This document shows positions 1-13,600 of a stretch of DNA of 64,000 nucleotides, piece by piece. Position 1 is the first letter of the stretch. Each line of letters begins with the position of its first letter. The notes beneath the pieces were generated by a model, which was given only the letters and a program-made list of their open reading frames with translations, was not told the DNA's origin and did no database searches. Both the position numbers and the translations under genes were made by a program. The DNA lies in contig NC_051100.1 of NCBI RefSeq assembly GCF_901709675.1, forward strand, positions 13,128,286-13,192,285, read 5' to 3'. This stretch comes from Syngnathus acus (lineage: Eukaryota; Chordata; Actinopteri; Syngnathiformes; Syngnathidae).

Positions 1-82
1 GCAAATCTTCCTGTGTGCGTGCGTGCGTGCGAGTGTGCGTGTGAGCACAACAACCTCTTCTGACTCCAGACAAAATGAACTC

Positions 83-1560
83 CCGTATTCGCCCGAATAT
101 AAGACAACCCTGATTATAAGACGACCCCCTCTTTTTCAAGAGTCAAGTTTGAAAAAAGACTTTTTGAACACCAAATGTAATTTTTATACAGAAAATAATT
201 ACACTACATCTGAAACAAATGATAACACTATATTCGAGAAAAAAAGCATGTTATTTTGCCTCATCCAAATCGTGCAAAAACTGTCTATATCACATCTTAA
301 TATCTGAACATTTAAATATGTAAACTAAAATGCAATCACATTTGTAAATGAATGGCTTCTGGTTTTTGAAATTAAATAAACCAATCTACTGTGATAAAAC
401 AACAAAATTGCAATAACTGCATTAACCATCAAAGTGAAGTCTAACTGTAACTAGTCTTGAAACAAATCTGAATAAGGAAAAACATTGCAATAAAATAATG
501 CAAACTTCTACCGCTATTGTTGGGGAGCCTGAGGACTGTATAGGAGGTTGGCTCGGATGGTTATGCTCTTTTCACCCTTGGGTGTCGGTCAGAACACAGG
601 AGAGGAGACGTAGTTCAGTTTTGAGTGCTTTACTGAATTATTGGCATAAAAGTAACACCCACTGTGGCTCATAGGGGCAGACAGGCAAACTGGCAAAAGG
701 GTATAGGCACAAGTTTGGTCGTAAGGATGTGAGAGCAGGTGTGTGTAGTGCACATGGGTGAGCCTTTGGGTGTGTGAATGTGATTCTTGTGTGTGTGACT
801 ATTGTATGAAGGGTGTGTGGGGTCTGTGTGTGGTGTGTGTGTGTGTGGTGTGTGGTTCTGCAACAGACAGAAATATAGCACGTAAGTCAACGCTCAACTT
901 CTGACGTCACACAACACTAGTAGATAGCACACATTACATAACTAACTGCGCGGAACGGTTCTGTTATACTAAATAACCATAAATGAAATACTCTCTGCAA
1001 CACACCAAACATAAGTCATCGAGACAACAAAATACATTTGCTGGCAACCGTTAGTCGCCGTGCCGCTGCGTAAAGGCTACTCGTACGATGCGAGGCAAAC
1101 TTGAAGGAGCGCGCCGAAGCTATCAATCAAACGCGCACACATGAAACAAACTGCGATCAGACAAACGGCACAACAGTAGACAGTAGTAACAATGAAATGT
1201 CTTTTCTCACTTTGTGTCAAAGACGCACACGATCACAGCAACATACTCAGTCGATACCAGCAACCTTTAACTTACCGCTGCGCACAAGCTCCAACAATCG
1301 CGATAAGGTGAGGTAACTCACGTGAGACTTAAAGCGCGGTGACGTAACTTTCCAACATTTTAACATCAACATAGGAACCTTTCTAACAGCTATTTTTTTT
1401 TTTCTTCTTTGTGACAGGGGTTCGCTTTGGCCTGGGGAGTTAAGTTCAGCATTCGCTTTAAAGATATCTGGTGCGTCTAGCGTTGTGAATGGGTATAATG
1501 TCTAGACCCCGAATGTAAGACGACCCCCACTTTTTCAGTCTTATATTCGGGCCAATACGG
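83..1560. mobile_element. Inverted-repeat DNA element (ATAAGAC type)
   Basis: The left end reads CCGTATTCGCCCGAATATAA and the right end is its near reverse complement (TTATATTCGGGCCAATACGG), followed by TA at 1561-1562. Motifs 'ATAAGACGACCCC' lie just inside both ends. This is the layout of a non-autonomous TA-target element. No transposase frame is visible. The middle (about 519-1357) looks like a later insertion. Confidence 0.6.
519..1357 (-). mobile_element. Possible solo LTR inside the 83-1560 element
   Basis: The segment starts TGTTGG and ends CCAACA, an LTR-like terminal pair. On the minus strand it carries an AATAAT/AGTAAAG-rich stretch near 630-650 that could be a polyadenylation region, and it interrupts the inverted-repeat element. 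No matching target-site duplication was found, so the boundaries and the LTR call are tentative. It includes a TG/GTGT-rich patch at 740-855. Confidence 0.3.
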
Positions 1561-1696
1561 TATTTACAATCTGCATGATGTGTATGTGTGCATGCGGTAT
1601 ATATACACATACACAAACACACACACGAGAATATTTTGCGAGTACTCTAACTTGCTCCCCTCGGCGCATCTGTCTTATATTTGGTTTGTGCCTCAG

Positions 1697-4600
1697 GATC
1701 AGCAGTTGTCTGCGATGAGGCTGCAGTGGGACTTAATGAAGAAATGTGACGAGCAGATATCTAAGCAAAGCAAGGAGCTTCTCAGCCAGAAGGCTCACCT
1801 CCAAGAACGACTGGTGCGTTCTCGTCACCTGAGTAAGTCATCGTGTGAGTTGAATCTTGTGTTTTGACCTTCCGCGCCAGGCCAGGATGATGGCAGCCTT
1901 TAAAGACGAGGAGCGAGAGTTCCTGCGGGAGATCTCGAGCTTCAACTGTGATTTTAGTTTCCACGTGAGCAGAGAGACGACCTGTCAAACTCACACGGAG
2001 GTCCTCAAGCTGGACTTGGAGGTGGACTCATTGTATAAAGGTCATGCCATGAATGAATGTGAACCGCTCCCACGCACACTCATACAGTAATCCCTCGTTT
2101 ATTGCGGATAATTGTTTCCAAGACCACCCACGATGTAGAGAAAAAATATTGTTAATATCCACTAAAGACTTTTAAGAACCGTTATTGTATTTTTAAACAC
2201 TTTATTGTACTCTTAAATCAGAATCAATCAGCTTTATTGACCAAGTTTGTGCATGCCAAACAGGGAATTTTACTCCGATTGATCTCAGACTCTGTACAAC
2301 ATTTAAGTGACTGACAACGTTCAGGTAACTACTAACAACATTTAAGTGGCGAGAGCAGGATGTTATTGCACAGTGATGTCTCTGAGTCTCTATGAGACGT
2401 GTGAGTTCATCAGAGTGACAGCCTGGGGGAAGAAGCTGTGTCTGTGTGTGCTGGTTTTGGTGTACAGCGCTCTGTAACACCGTCCGGAGGGTAGTAGTAG
2501 TAGATTGTGACCTGGGTGAGAAGGGTCTCCAGAGATGTTACTTGCGCGTTTCCTGGTCCTGGACAGGTACAAGTCTTGGATAGATGGGAGGTTTGTCCCG
2601 ATTATCTTTTCCGCAGACCTGATTGTCCATTGCAGTCTGTGCTTGTCTTGTTTGGTGGCCGATCCAAACCAGACAGTGATGGAGGTGCAGAGGATAGACT
2701 GGATGATGGCAGTGTAGAAGGTCAGCTCCTGTAGCAGGTTGAACTTCCTGAGCTGTCTCAGAAAGTACAACCTCTGCTGGGCCTTCTTCTGGACAGAGTC
2801 TATGTGGCCGGTCCATTTCAGATCCCGGGAGATTGTGGATCCCAGGAACTTGAAGGTGTCTGTGGTGGGAATAGCACTACTGAGGATGGAGAGGGGTGGA
2901 ACTTATTTTTGTATTTTTAAACCCTTTTGTAAACATTTTTAAGTCATTCTTATTTATTCAAATAAATAAATAAATAAATAAGACTAAATATATTGTTCCA
3001 ATATCCACACAAGACTTTTATGAACCTTTATTGTAAACTTCGTTTTTTTTAAATACTCTTTTTGTATTTTGTACCTTTTTATGTGAAAATGACCTTTCAG
3101 AAACATTCTGATTTATTTAAATAAATAAGAAAATAAATAAGAGTAAATATATTGTTACAATAGCCACACAAGACCTTTATGAAGCTTATGTGAAGTGTAA
3201 ACATGTCAGGCTCCTCTCTGCTCTTGTGCCCCCACAGCCCAGCGCGAGGGTATCCGCACAAGACTTTTATACTTTTATTTTTAAACACTTTATTGTACTT
3301 TTAAATACTTAATTGTATTTTAAACACTTTTTTAAACATTTTAATAATAATAATAATAAACATTTGATTTATAAGGCGCCTTTCAGGACACTCAAGGTCA
3401 CCGCACATAGGCGTAAAAACAATTCAAGAAAGGACACAGTTTAAAAAAGCCAAGAGCGCTTGCAGCAGAGCATCAATGCAGTAGGTGGTCAACTTGGGTA
3501 TGCCTGTCTAAATAAATGGGTTTTGAGGTGGGATTGAAATGAGGTGATTGAGTCAATGTTTCTGATGTCAGGGGGGAGGGAGTTCCAGAGACATGGGGCG
3601 GAGCGGCTGAAGGCCCTAGCCCCCATGGTGGATAGGCGAGCTGGGGGGACGGTGAGGTTGATGGAGGAGGCAGATCTGAGGGACCGGGTGGGGATATTGG
3701 TATGGATGAGGTCAGACAGATATGGGGGGCCAGGTAATGGACTGCTTTGAATGTGTTGAGAAGGATTTTGTAGGCTATACGGTATTTGATGGGAAGCCAG
3801 TGTAGTTGGTGAAGAATGGGGGTGATGTGACAGATGTAATAATAATAATAATAATAATAAATTATATTTATAATGCACTTTACATTCGGGGGAATCTCAA
3901 AGTGCTACATGGCAAATAAAAACAAGAAAACAAAGCAAGGACAAGTATAAAACAACAGGACGACAACCAGGATATGAGAACAGGAATTACGGAAATGCTA
4001 TAGTAAAGAGGTGAGTTTTAAGTCCGGTTTTGAAAGAGTCAGTGGATTGGGGTGCTCTTAGGTGGTCGGGGAGGGAGTTCCACAGTGTGGGGGCTGCATG
4101 GCAGAAGGCCCGGTCGCCCATGGTGCGCAACTTGGTTTTCGGGACGTGGAGAAGGTGTGAATTGGATGAGCGGAGGCTTCGGGTGGCAGGTTTGGGGGCA
4201 AGGAGTTCTTTGAGGTATGGGGGAGCATGTCCGAGGATACACTGGTGAGTGAGGAGGGCGGAATTTGATGGGGAGCCAGTGCAGAGAACGGAGGATGGGT
4301 GTGATGTGGTCGCTTTTCCGCACCCTCATCAGGATCCTAGCAGCGCTGTTTTGGATGTACTGAAGCCTCTGGAGGCTCTTGCTAGGGATCCCTAGCAGGA
4401 GGAGTGCGTTACAATAGTCTAGCCTTGAGGAGATAAAGGCGTGGACAAGTTTCTCAGCATCCATCAGGGTAAGTGTGCGGCGGAGTTTAGAAATATTCCT
4501 GAGGTGGAAGAAGGAGGTTTTGCAGATGTGTTTTATGTGTGACTCTAGGTTGAGTTGAGGGTCCAGTTTCACACCCAGGTTGGTGACATTGTCTGAGAGG

Positions 4601-7600
4601 GGGATAGTGTGTCCGGCGAATGAGATGCTTGTTATTGGGCAGGCATGGATCTGATGGGGAGTGCCAATTAACATGGCTTGGGTTTTGTCACTGTTGACTT
4701 GCAGGAAGCTGAGATTCATCCACGCCTTTATCTCCTCCAGACACAGGGAGAGGATGGATGAGGGAGATGGAGGAGGCTGGGTTGTGGAGGGCGGGGGGTC
4801 GAGTTTGAGGTATAGCTGGGTGTCGTCCGCATAACAATGATATGAGATGCCGAACTTCCTGATTATATTGCCGAGGGGTAGCATGTAGAGAGTGAAGAGG
4901 GTAGAACCGAGTACAGATCCCTGGGGGACACCGGAGGTGACAGTGTGAGTGTCGGATTTTTTCCCTCCCAGGGAAACGTACTCGGTTCGGTTCGAGAGGT
5001 AGGACTGAAGCCAGGTTAGAGCAGTGCCAGAGAATCCAGTGGAGTGAAGTTGGTTAAAGAGGATATTGTGGTGGACAGTGTCAAATGCAGCGGACAGATC
5101 CAACAGAATGAGGAGTGACGGGGAGCCTGCATCGGCAGCCATGAGAAGGTCGTTGGTGACCCTAACAAGGGCTGTTTCAGTGCTGTGACCAGAGCGAAAA
5201 CCGGATTGAAATTTCTCAGCGATGTTATTGCGGGTGAGATGAGTGTGAAGTTGGGCAGCTACCACTTTTTCCAGAACCTTGGAGAGGAACGGGAGGTTAT
5301 ATATCGGTCTGTAGTTGGCAAGGTTGTCCGGGTCAAGTGAGGGTTTTTTGAGCAGGGGGGTAATGATGGCTGTCTTCAATGCAGGGGGTACAGAGCCAGA
5401 CTGGAGTGAGAGGTTGATGACATTGGTTATTAGGGGACTAATGGCTGAGGTTTGTTGTTTAATGAGGGCTGTGGGGAAAGGGTCCAGGGCACATGTGGAG
5501 GGTTTCATTTTTTTGATGATGTCCTCTACCTCCGACTGCAAGATAGGGGAGAAGCAGCGGAGAGGCTGGACTGTCCCGGGTAGAAGGAAGGGCGGTGGAG
5601 GTGAAGTGGAGGGGCCAGAAGAGGAGAGGGGCTGGGTGCGGATGTTGTCAACCTTAGCGGTAAAGAAGGTCATAAAGTTATTGCACACTACCTCTGAGGA
5701 TTCTGTTGGAGTGGTGGGTTGGGGTTTGAGAAAGTGGTTGATGGTTGAAAAGAGCTGTTTTGAATTTCCAGGGGTATTGTTTATGATATTGGAGTAGAAC
5801 TGGGCACGTGCAGTCCCAAGGGCTTTTGAGTAGGCCTTCTGATGTTCTTTGTAGGCCTGTTTGTGCACGGTCAGTCCTGAGGCTTTGAGACGACGCTCCA
5901 GGATGCGTCAAGTTGACTTCATCAGACGCAGCTCACTGGTGTACCAGGGGGCTGAGCGTGAAAAAGTGACTGTTTTTTTTTTTTGGGGGGGGCGTGGATA
6001 CCTAGAAGTTTGGCCAAAGAGTTATTGTAATGGTCCACTACCTTGCTGACTGATGGAAAGGTTGCAGAGGAGGAGGAGAGAAGCTGGAGGTCCTGTGCTA
6101 TAGTGCCTTGGTTGATGTTTTTGAAATTTCTGAATGAGATTTGCCGCTTGGGTTTGGAGTGGGGGCGTGGGCAAGGCAGTTCCATTTGAATAAGTTTGTG
6201 GTCAGACACACCGACCTCGTGAACTTGTAGGTTACTTATGGCCGATGAGGAGATGACAAGGTCAAGTGTATGCCCTTTGTCATGAGTGGGGACATTTACA
6301 TGTTGAGTGAGGTGTAAACAGTCCAATAGTTGCAACAGGTCAGAGGCAGGGGGGCGGGAGGGGGTGTCGACATGGATGTTAATATCACCTAGTATGGTTA
6401 GATTAGATTTAGTTATGTATTTATAACCAGAGGGACAGGCTTCATTGAGGGATTGATAGACATCCGGTGGTTGCCAGGTCTCAGTCAGGCACATTATGTG
6501 TAAGCCTTTGTCCAGGATGAGGTCGTGAATAAATGACAATTTACGGGTGAGTGCTTGGATGTTGAGGAGATCCATTTTGATTGTGGCTGTGGGGCTGTGT
6601 TTAGGTAGGGGGCGAAGTAGAGGGAAATCCACTCCACGTTTTCTGTGCCACATGAAGTGCAGTCCACTCTGTGTTGGAGTGAAATCCAATTCGTTTTGTC
6701 CTGGCCACACGGGGGCCGCTCCGTGTTGGAGTCCGTTCCGTGCTGGAGAAATTTCCACTCCGTGTTCTCCCGGCAACCCGGTGTCCGTCTTGTGTCGGAG
6801 TCCGCTCCGTGTAGGAGTGATGTCCACACCATGTTTTCCAGGCCACCTGTAGTACTGCAGCCCCGCATGGTTGCTACAATAAGATCCAAGTGCGCCAGGT
6901 CTCTGATGACGTGTTGGACATGCGACGGGGTGTCGGGCGGAGGAGGAGCAGATGGATGGTACAGTGTTATGGACGGGTTGGGAGAAAACAAAGTTACGAC
7001 GGGTGCTTCTGTGGATGTAACGTGGTCTGCGGAGAAGTCCGAGTGGTTTGATGACTGAGACACACCCTGGAATGGTGTGATTACTCAGCTCCAGCAAGCG
7101 GGGGATGGAGTAAATTAACATAGTGCCGGTTGGAGAACACTGAACTTGAGTGTTAGCCATTGGCTAGGCTAGCCAGGATGCCTTGGCGGGTGGAGGGGGG
7201 GGGGGGTTCGCCGTAGTAGGCAGCCGGCTAATTGTGGAGGTTCGCCGCGGTCCAGGCGACCGTGGGCCGACCGCGCCAGCCTCACCAACACCGTCCTCTC
7301 CTTCCTCGCCAGCTCCACCCGACAGGGCCTCTCCGCTCAACTTATGGCCCGTTGCGGTCCCGGCAACTGTGGCCCGACCGCTCCAGCCTGCACACTAAAA
7401 CTAGATGCTAAAAACTAAACTTTAATAATGGCTAAAAAATAAATAAATAAAACCACTAAAACTAAACTATTTCTGGTGGAGAAGCGGCGAACAATCAGCG
7501 CCAGTGTCCTCTCCCCAGATTACTTCCTCAAGTGGTTTAGCACGTCCAATCATCCGAGTGATATGGAATCACTTTGATTTGAAAAACAAAGACGAACAAC

Positions 7601-10600
7601 CATCCGCACTCGCACCCACCAGGAAGGTAAGGGAGTAAGGGGTTTTGGTGATGATACGAGCAGCAGCGTTCTGAACCAGTTGGAGTTTATGGAGGAGTTT
7701 GTGGGGGAGACCAAACAGAAGGGAGTTGCAATAGTCCAAATGGGAAGTGACAAGTGAATGAACCAGGATTGCGGCGCTGTTGGGAGTGAGTGAGGGGCGG
7801 AGGCGATTGATGTTTCGGAGGTGGAAGTAGGCTGACCGGATGGTGTTGTTGATGTGTGACTGGAAAGATAAAGTGCTGTTGAGGACGACACCCAGACTCT
7901 TGACCTGGGGGGAAGGGGAGACGATGGAGTTGTCGATGGTGAGGTTGAAACTGGGTTGCTTGGAGAGTATGGATTTGGACCCAATGAGAACTGTCTCAGT
8001 TTTGTCACTGTTCATTTTGAGGAAATTGGAGGTGAAGAAAGTTTTGATGTCCTGCAGACACGCACAGAGGGAGGAGGGTGCGAAGGTGGAAGAGGGTTTG
8101 GAGGAAACATAGAGTTGGGTGTCGTCCGCATAGCAGTGAAAATTGATGTTGTATTTACGGAATATGAGACCAAGTGGGAGGAGGTAGATGATGAACAGGA
8201 TAGGGCCAAGGACAGAACCCTGGGGAACACCGGAGGATAGGGGTGAGGGATCGGATGTGAATGATTTTAACTGAATGAACTGATTACGGCCAGAGAGATA
8301 TGAGTGGAACCAGTCTAGGGGTGTGTCAGATATGCCAATGGAGGCTAGTCGGTCGAGGAGGATGGAATGGGAAATGGTGTGAAAAGCTGCGCTCAAGTCT
8401 AGGAGAATGAGGATGGATATTATACCGGAGTCAGCTGCCATTAGTAGGTAATTTGTGATTTTGATGAGGGCTGTTTCTCTGCTGTGACGGGGGCGAAAAC
8501 CGGACTGAAACTGTTCATAAAGGTTATTTTTGGAAAGGTGGGCCTGAATCTGTGATGCTACAGCTTTTTCCAGAATCTTAGAGAGAAATGGCAGGTTGGA
8601 GATGGGGCGGAGGTTATTGAAGATGTTGGGGTCTAAACCAGGTTTCTTCAGTAGAGGTGTAACAGCAGCAGTCTTGAGCGATGATGGGACAGAACCAGAG
8701 GTGAGAGAGGAGTGAATGATGGCTGTTATCAGGGGTAATAGAGAGGGGAGGGAGGCTATAACCAGGGAGGATGGGAGGGGGTCGAGTTGGCAGGTAGATG
8801 GCTTGGAAGTCCGGATGAGTTTTGATAGATCGGTGACAGAGGGGAGTTGGAAGTAGGAGAGGGGCATAGAGATGGGGGAGTTGGGAACAAAAGGGGGTGG
8901 ACAGCTGGATGAGTGGGGACCAGTTGCTGGTGGATATTTTTGAGTTGAAGAATGACATCAGAGAGTTACAGTGATCAGTGGAGTAGAAGTGTAGGGGGAG
9001 GGAGTCAGGGGGGCGGATGGAATTGTTTACTACGGAAAACCGGGCCCGGGTATGACCAGCACCAGCGCTGATTTTTTCTGTAAAATATTGAGATTTGGCT
9101 GAGGAGAGGGCGTCCTTATAAAGGAGGATGTGTGCGTGGTGCATTTCTTTGTGTACAGTGAGTCCAGTTTTATTAAAGAGCTGCTCCAGCTGACGGCCTT
9201 TGGCCTTCAGCTGGCGTAGGTGGGGGGAGAACCAGGGGGCAGAGTGAGGAAATAAAACAGTCCGGGTTTTGAGGGGTGCAAGTGAATTAAGCAGCGCTTT
9301 GAGACCATCATTGTAAAAATGAACCAACTGATCTGTGGTGTACGGGGGGGTGATGATGGAGAAACTGTCAATGCCAGTTGTGAGGTCGGTCAGGTTAATG
9401 TTTCTGATGTTACGGAATGATATTGTACGTGAATGTTTAGTTTTGGACAGTGTGAGACTTAAATTAAATGAAACCAGCTTGTGGTCAGAGATGGGGAGAT
9501 CAGCAGCAGAGCAATTGAGGGGAGTGACACCAGAGCAGCAAACCTTTACAGTGAGTAAGGAAATGAATGTATTGTTTAAGACCAAAGCTGTCCAAGCAAG
9601 AAATGAAGTCCTTAGTGAGAGCATGGTTATTGTTGTCCATGTGAATATTAATGTCAACCAGCAGGATTATATTAGATGAAAGTGAGCAGATGTGAGTGAG
9701 AAGTGTAGTGAATTCATCAATGAAATCCTTGTTTGGTTTTGGTGGGCGGTAAATGTTAACTAAAACAGTAGGTGTAGGACCATTGAGTTGAAGAGCCACA
9801 GCCTCGAGTGTCTGAGACAATGGCAACGCAACATGTGAGACTTTCCAAGTCTCGCGGTGGATTATGTTTAAAGTGTAAACATGTTAAGGCTCTTCTCTGC
9901 TCTTGCCGTGCTGGCCGGCTGACGCGCCCCCACGGCCCACCGCAAGGGCATCCGCACAAGACTTTTATAATTTTATTTTTAAACACTTTGTTGTATTTTT
10001 AAACACTTTAAACATTTTTTTAACGTGTAAATGTGTCACGGGTCCGCTCTGCTCTTGCCGGGCTGACGCGCCCCTGTGGACCAGCACGAGGGCATCTGCA
10101 CAAGACTATTTTAATCTTATTTTTAGACACTTTATTGTATTTTACACTTTTTAAATATTTTAAAGTGTAAACGTGTCACGGCTCCTGCTCTGCTGTTGCC
10201 ATGCTGGCTGGCTGGCTAACGCGCTCCCGCGGCCCAGCGCGAGGGCATCCGCACAAGACTTTTATAATTCTATTTTTAAACACTTTATTGTATTTTTAAA
10301 CACTCTTTAAACATTTTAAAGTGCTTCAATGACGCGCGCGCTCGCTGACCGGCTCGTCAGCTTGCCTCGTCGTCCTGCTTTGCCATCATTGCAGCCCTCC
10401 TTGTCTACTTTAAACTTTGTGTGAGCCTGTGTTGCATTTGGTCGTCTTGTCTCGTTTGTGTCAAAAGGAAGTGCAAATCAGAGATGCTTCCGATTCTGCC
10501 GACAGAACGAAATGGAAGAGTGGATACGTAGCATGACTGCGGGAGGCTGAGATAAAGTGTGGTTAGAACTGCTCTTACAATTCCAAGCCAATCAGCAGTA

Positions 10601-13600
10601 AGGATCAACATGTTCCCATTGGTCTTGCCTCCTCTACCGGCCAATAGTGTGCTGTAAAGACATATGGGCAGACAAAGTCCTGCGCTCCAAGTGATGCCGC
10701 AAAAAGCCGCGAAGCACCGAATATATCCGCAATATTTGTTTTCATAAAAACCCGCGATGCACCGAGGCCGCAATATGTGAATCGCAAAGTGGCAAGGGAT
10801 TACTGTACTCACACATAAAAAGTGGCATTAAAGAAACGTTGAACCGTCTGGGAAACATTTAAAATGTTCCCAACCCACATTTCAACATGTTCCTCTGGTT
10901 GTCCTGTTTTTGTCCTGACTAATCCAGAAATGGAGGACATGAGCCAGGCTAGCTGCCACATGAGCGACTTACTGTCACAGAGGAGGAATCTCAAGCTTGA
11001 AGCGCAGGCCCTCAAAAGCACGCTTGCAGGTCAGCTACTGCTGCATCGCACGTCGGATCCGACATGAGTCCGATCCCTCATCTCAAATCGACCTTTAGTC
11101 TCGGAGCGGCGGCTGAGTGAGGCCAAAGAAATGACAGCGGCTCTGCGGGCCCACAACCAGGCTGTCGGTCAGAAAGCCTTCACGGATGATGCCGTCGTCA
11201 TGTGAGTTCTTCATGAAAACGGTGACACACAAAACACTTAAAAGATTAAGATTAAAGATTAAAGTCCCAATGATCGTCACATACACACCTGGGTGTGGTG
11301 AAATTTGTCCTCTGCATTTAACCCATCCCCATGTGATGGACAACAAATAGCGTCGATTTAAACATTAAACATTACATTAAACATTGCCACCACACAACAT
11401 AAAGGAAATCAAGTTAATGATGATTGGGTGTACCTTAACACATGTTTGAGAGAAACATAATTATATGCAATCGAATGTCATGTGCAAATGTAGCAATTAG
11501 CACAGAAAAGGTGTGAGACCGAGCAAAAACAAAAAGTCACAGATGACAGCCGCACGTCAGAAACCGTTTGGAGGCGTCCTGGTAATCTGCGTGGAGCGTG
11601 CCGTTATGTTTGATTGGCTGTGAAAACGAGTCTTCTCTTCCTTGTCGGAAAGCTCGCTTCCTGCTAATCGCCCGGCGGACATCTCGCCAACGGCCTCTGT
11701 GGCTCCTTTACTGTTAAATACGCTTAACAGCTGCAGCTGCAAATCCGTCTTTCTCAAGATGACTTTGCTACCGCTGCCGGCGCCCTGCTGGCCTCGCCGC
11801 TCCTTCTCGAGCAATCCCGAGAAAGCCCATTTTGGCATAATTAACTTGTCGGCCGTATATTCCGAACGCCGAGGCCACACTGTCGAGGCTGTCGGCTTTT
11901 TGACGCCGACTGAATGAGGAGGCGTACGGGTTGGGGCTTTTAGTGAGGACGCTTCGCAGCGGGCCACACGTGAGGAATTATCGCGTAACGTGGAAGCTGT
12001 ATAGCAGCGGTGGCCAACCCGCGGCTCGCGAGCCGCATGCGGCTCTTTGGCTGGTTTCATGCGGCTCTTCAGGAGATTTCACATGACAAGCGTCAAAATG
12101 CTTGGCTGGCGCTGCCATTTATCCCTCCTAGGTGGCGCGCTGACCAGTTGAATCGGTTTGAGTTGAAAAGAAGAAGAAGAATGACGTACTCTAAATGATG
12201 ACAAATGCGCGCGATCATTTGAGTTGTAAATAATTTGTTTCAAGTTCGCTCTCAAAATGGCAGGGAAAAAAGCACAGCCAAACGAAAATATGAAGAACAC
12301 AGGACGTTTTTAACAGAGTGGGAGAGTTTATATTTTTTTGTTGAACGTAATGGCAAACCATTCTGCCTTATATGTCAGGCATCATTAGCGCATTTCAAAG
12401 CTTCAAATCTTCAGCGTCACTTCAGCTCAGTCCATCCTAATATCGACCAGGAATTTCCAAAAGGGACTGAACTTCGCAAGCACAGGTTGGTCACTTTGAA
12501 AAGTCAGGCAGAAAAGCAGATGCAGTTTTTCCAAAAATTTACAAACCACTCAGAGACCGTAACGTTTGTGTGTGTGTGTGGGGGGGGGATGATGTGGCTC
12601 TTTGCGATGACACAGTAAAAAATGTGGCTCTTAGTCTCTGACTGGTTGGCCACCCCTGCTGTATAGGGACACGCTACACCCCTCTTTTGCCTTTTGGCAT
12701 CTGAGGCAATCTTTCTTTTGTCCTCAATGGAGAACAACTTTGGCGACGTGACGTGACCTGTCACGTGGACTCGGCTGGCGGCTGAACGAATGCCCCTGCC
12801 GCCGTCTCTTGGTGCTCCGCCTCTTTTGTTTCATTAAGGACGGGAAATCAGTGGACTTCCAGGAAGAAGGGATTGTTATTGCTGGTATCATGACCATGAC
12901 CCACAAAAAATGCCTTAACATGTATTTTTTTTCTATACAGCACTCACTTGTATGAGAGCAATAATTTTTGGACAGGGTGCAATCAATATCGTTCATGTTA
13001 ATGCGCCTCTCAATAATGTTTTGAATCAGGCTGTTTGGATTGTGTTGTCTTCACGCTATTGGCTTTTGTCCCATCCAGCGCTGAACTGACGCTAAATCAT
13101 GCATGTGCTTGGTGTGTGCTGTTCATCCGTCAGCCTCATTAAAAGCGCCCCCCCTCTCCTCGCCTCATTCTTATGATCAGGAGCCATCAATCCCGCCCCA
13201 GGCCCTGCCGCGCTGTCTCTTTAAGAGGCATATTTAACTCTGCGCGCATCGACCGCTCCAAATTGAATGTGTGTCAATTTGAATGAGTGTTGGAGTCGTT
13301 CAGAAAATGTTCGTTGCGCATATTGTTCCACCCCTCACAAAAGCGTATGAGGTACAAGACGAGAGGATTTAGAGCTTGCCTGTGTGTGTGTGAGGCCTTT
13401 TCGTCCCGCTTACACAGGACACCACCGCTGTACGCAAACGATAGATGGAAAATGGCAATACAACAGGACCCCTGCAAAAGAAATATTTTATGGTCTATAA
13501 AAGTCAACACAAGCGCTGCCCTTTGCAAAAATGTAATTTTGCCTCAAGTGTTTTCTTACTTTCCAGTCAAAAAGAGGGAGGTGTGTAATGAGCTATTGAA

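Larger units (their letters stand above)
3838..7450 (-). mobile_element. L2-clade LINE, element A
   Basis: A minus-strand element with a (TAA)n tail at 3838-3862, a 3' coding part at 4039-5868 (reverse transcriptase) and an upstream endonuclease region at 5922-7160. A long T/G homopolymer at 5969-5987 disturbs the frame. The 5' limit is not sharp: G/C-rich leader-like sequence reaches about 7440. Confidence 0.7.
7569..9840 (-). mobile_element. L2-clade LINE, element B (5' part)
   Basis: Minus-strand endonuclease fragments (8868-9826) are followed by a reverse-transcriptase frame (7569-8867) that stops being L2-like after '[12 protein letters not shown]'. A short V-SINE-like stretch (7582-7620, 'AACAACCATCCGCACTCGCA') follows. 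The expected 3' coding end is found separately at 3341-3837, so element A (3838-7450) probably sits inside B. Confidence 0.65.
2085..10805. mobile_element. TA-flanked DNA element carrying nested LINEs, fills a ccdc172 intron
   Basis: The left end CAGTAATCCCTCGTTTATTG and the right end (reverse complement CAGTAATCCCTTGCCACTTT) are terminal inverted repeats, each flanked by TA (2083-2084; 10806-10807). Subterminal 'GCGGATAATTG...CCACCC' and 'CCGCGA' motifs match a shorter relative at 32292-32624. The interior holds diverged tandem units (2150-2210, 2895-3340, 9869-10318) interrupted by a LINE fragment and two L2 elements. No transposase frame of its own is visible. Confidence 0.6.

Noticed and set aside
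1-1696. N-terminal exon of ccdc172
   Set aside because: No segment here encodes the expected N-terminal coiled coil; most of it is transposon, so the exon is probably before the window.
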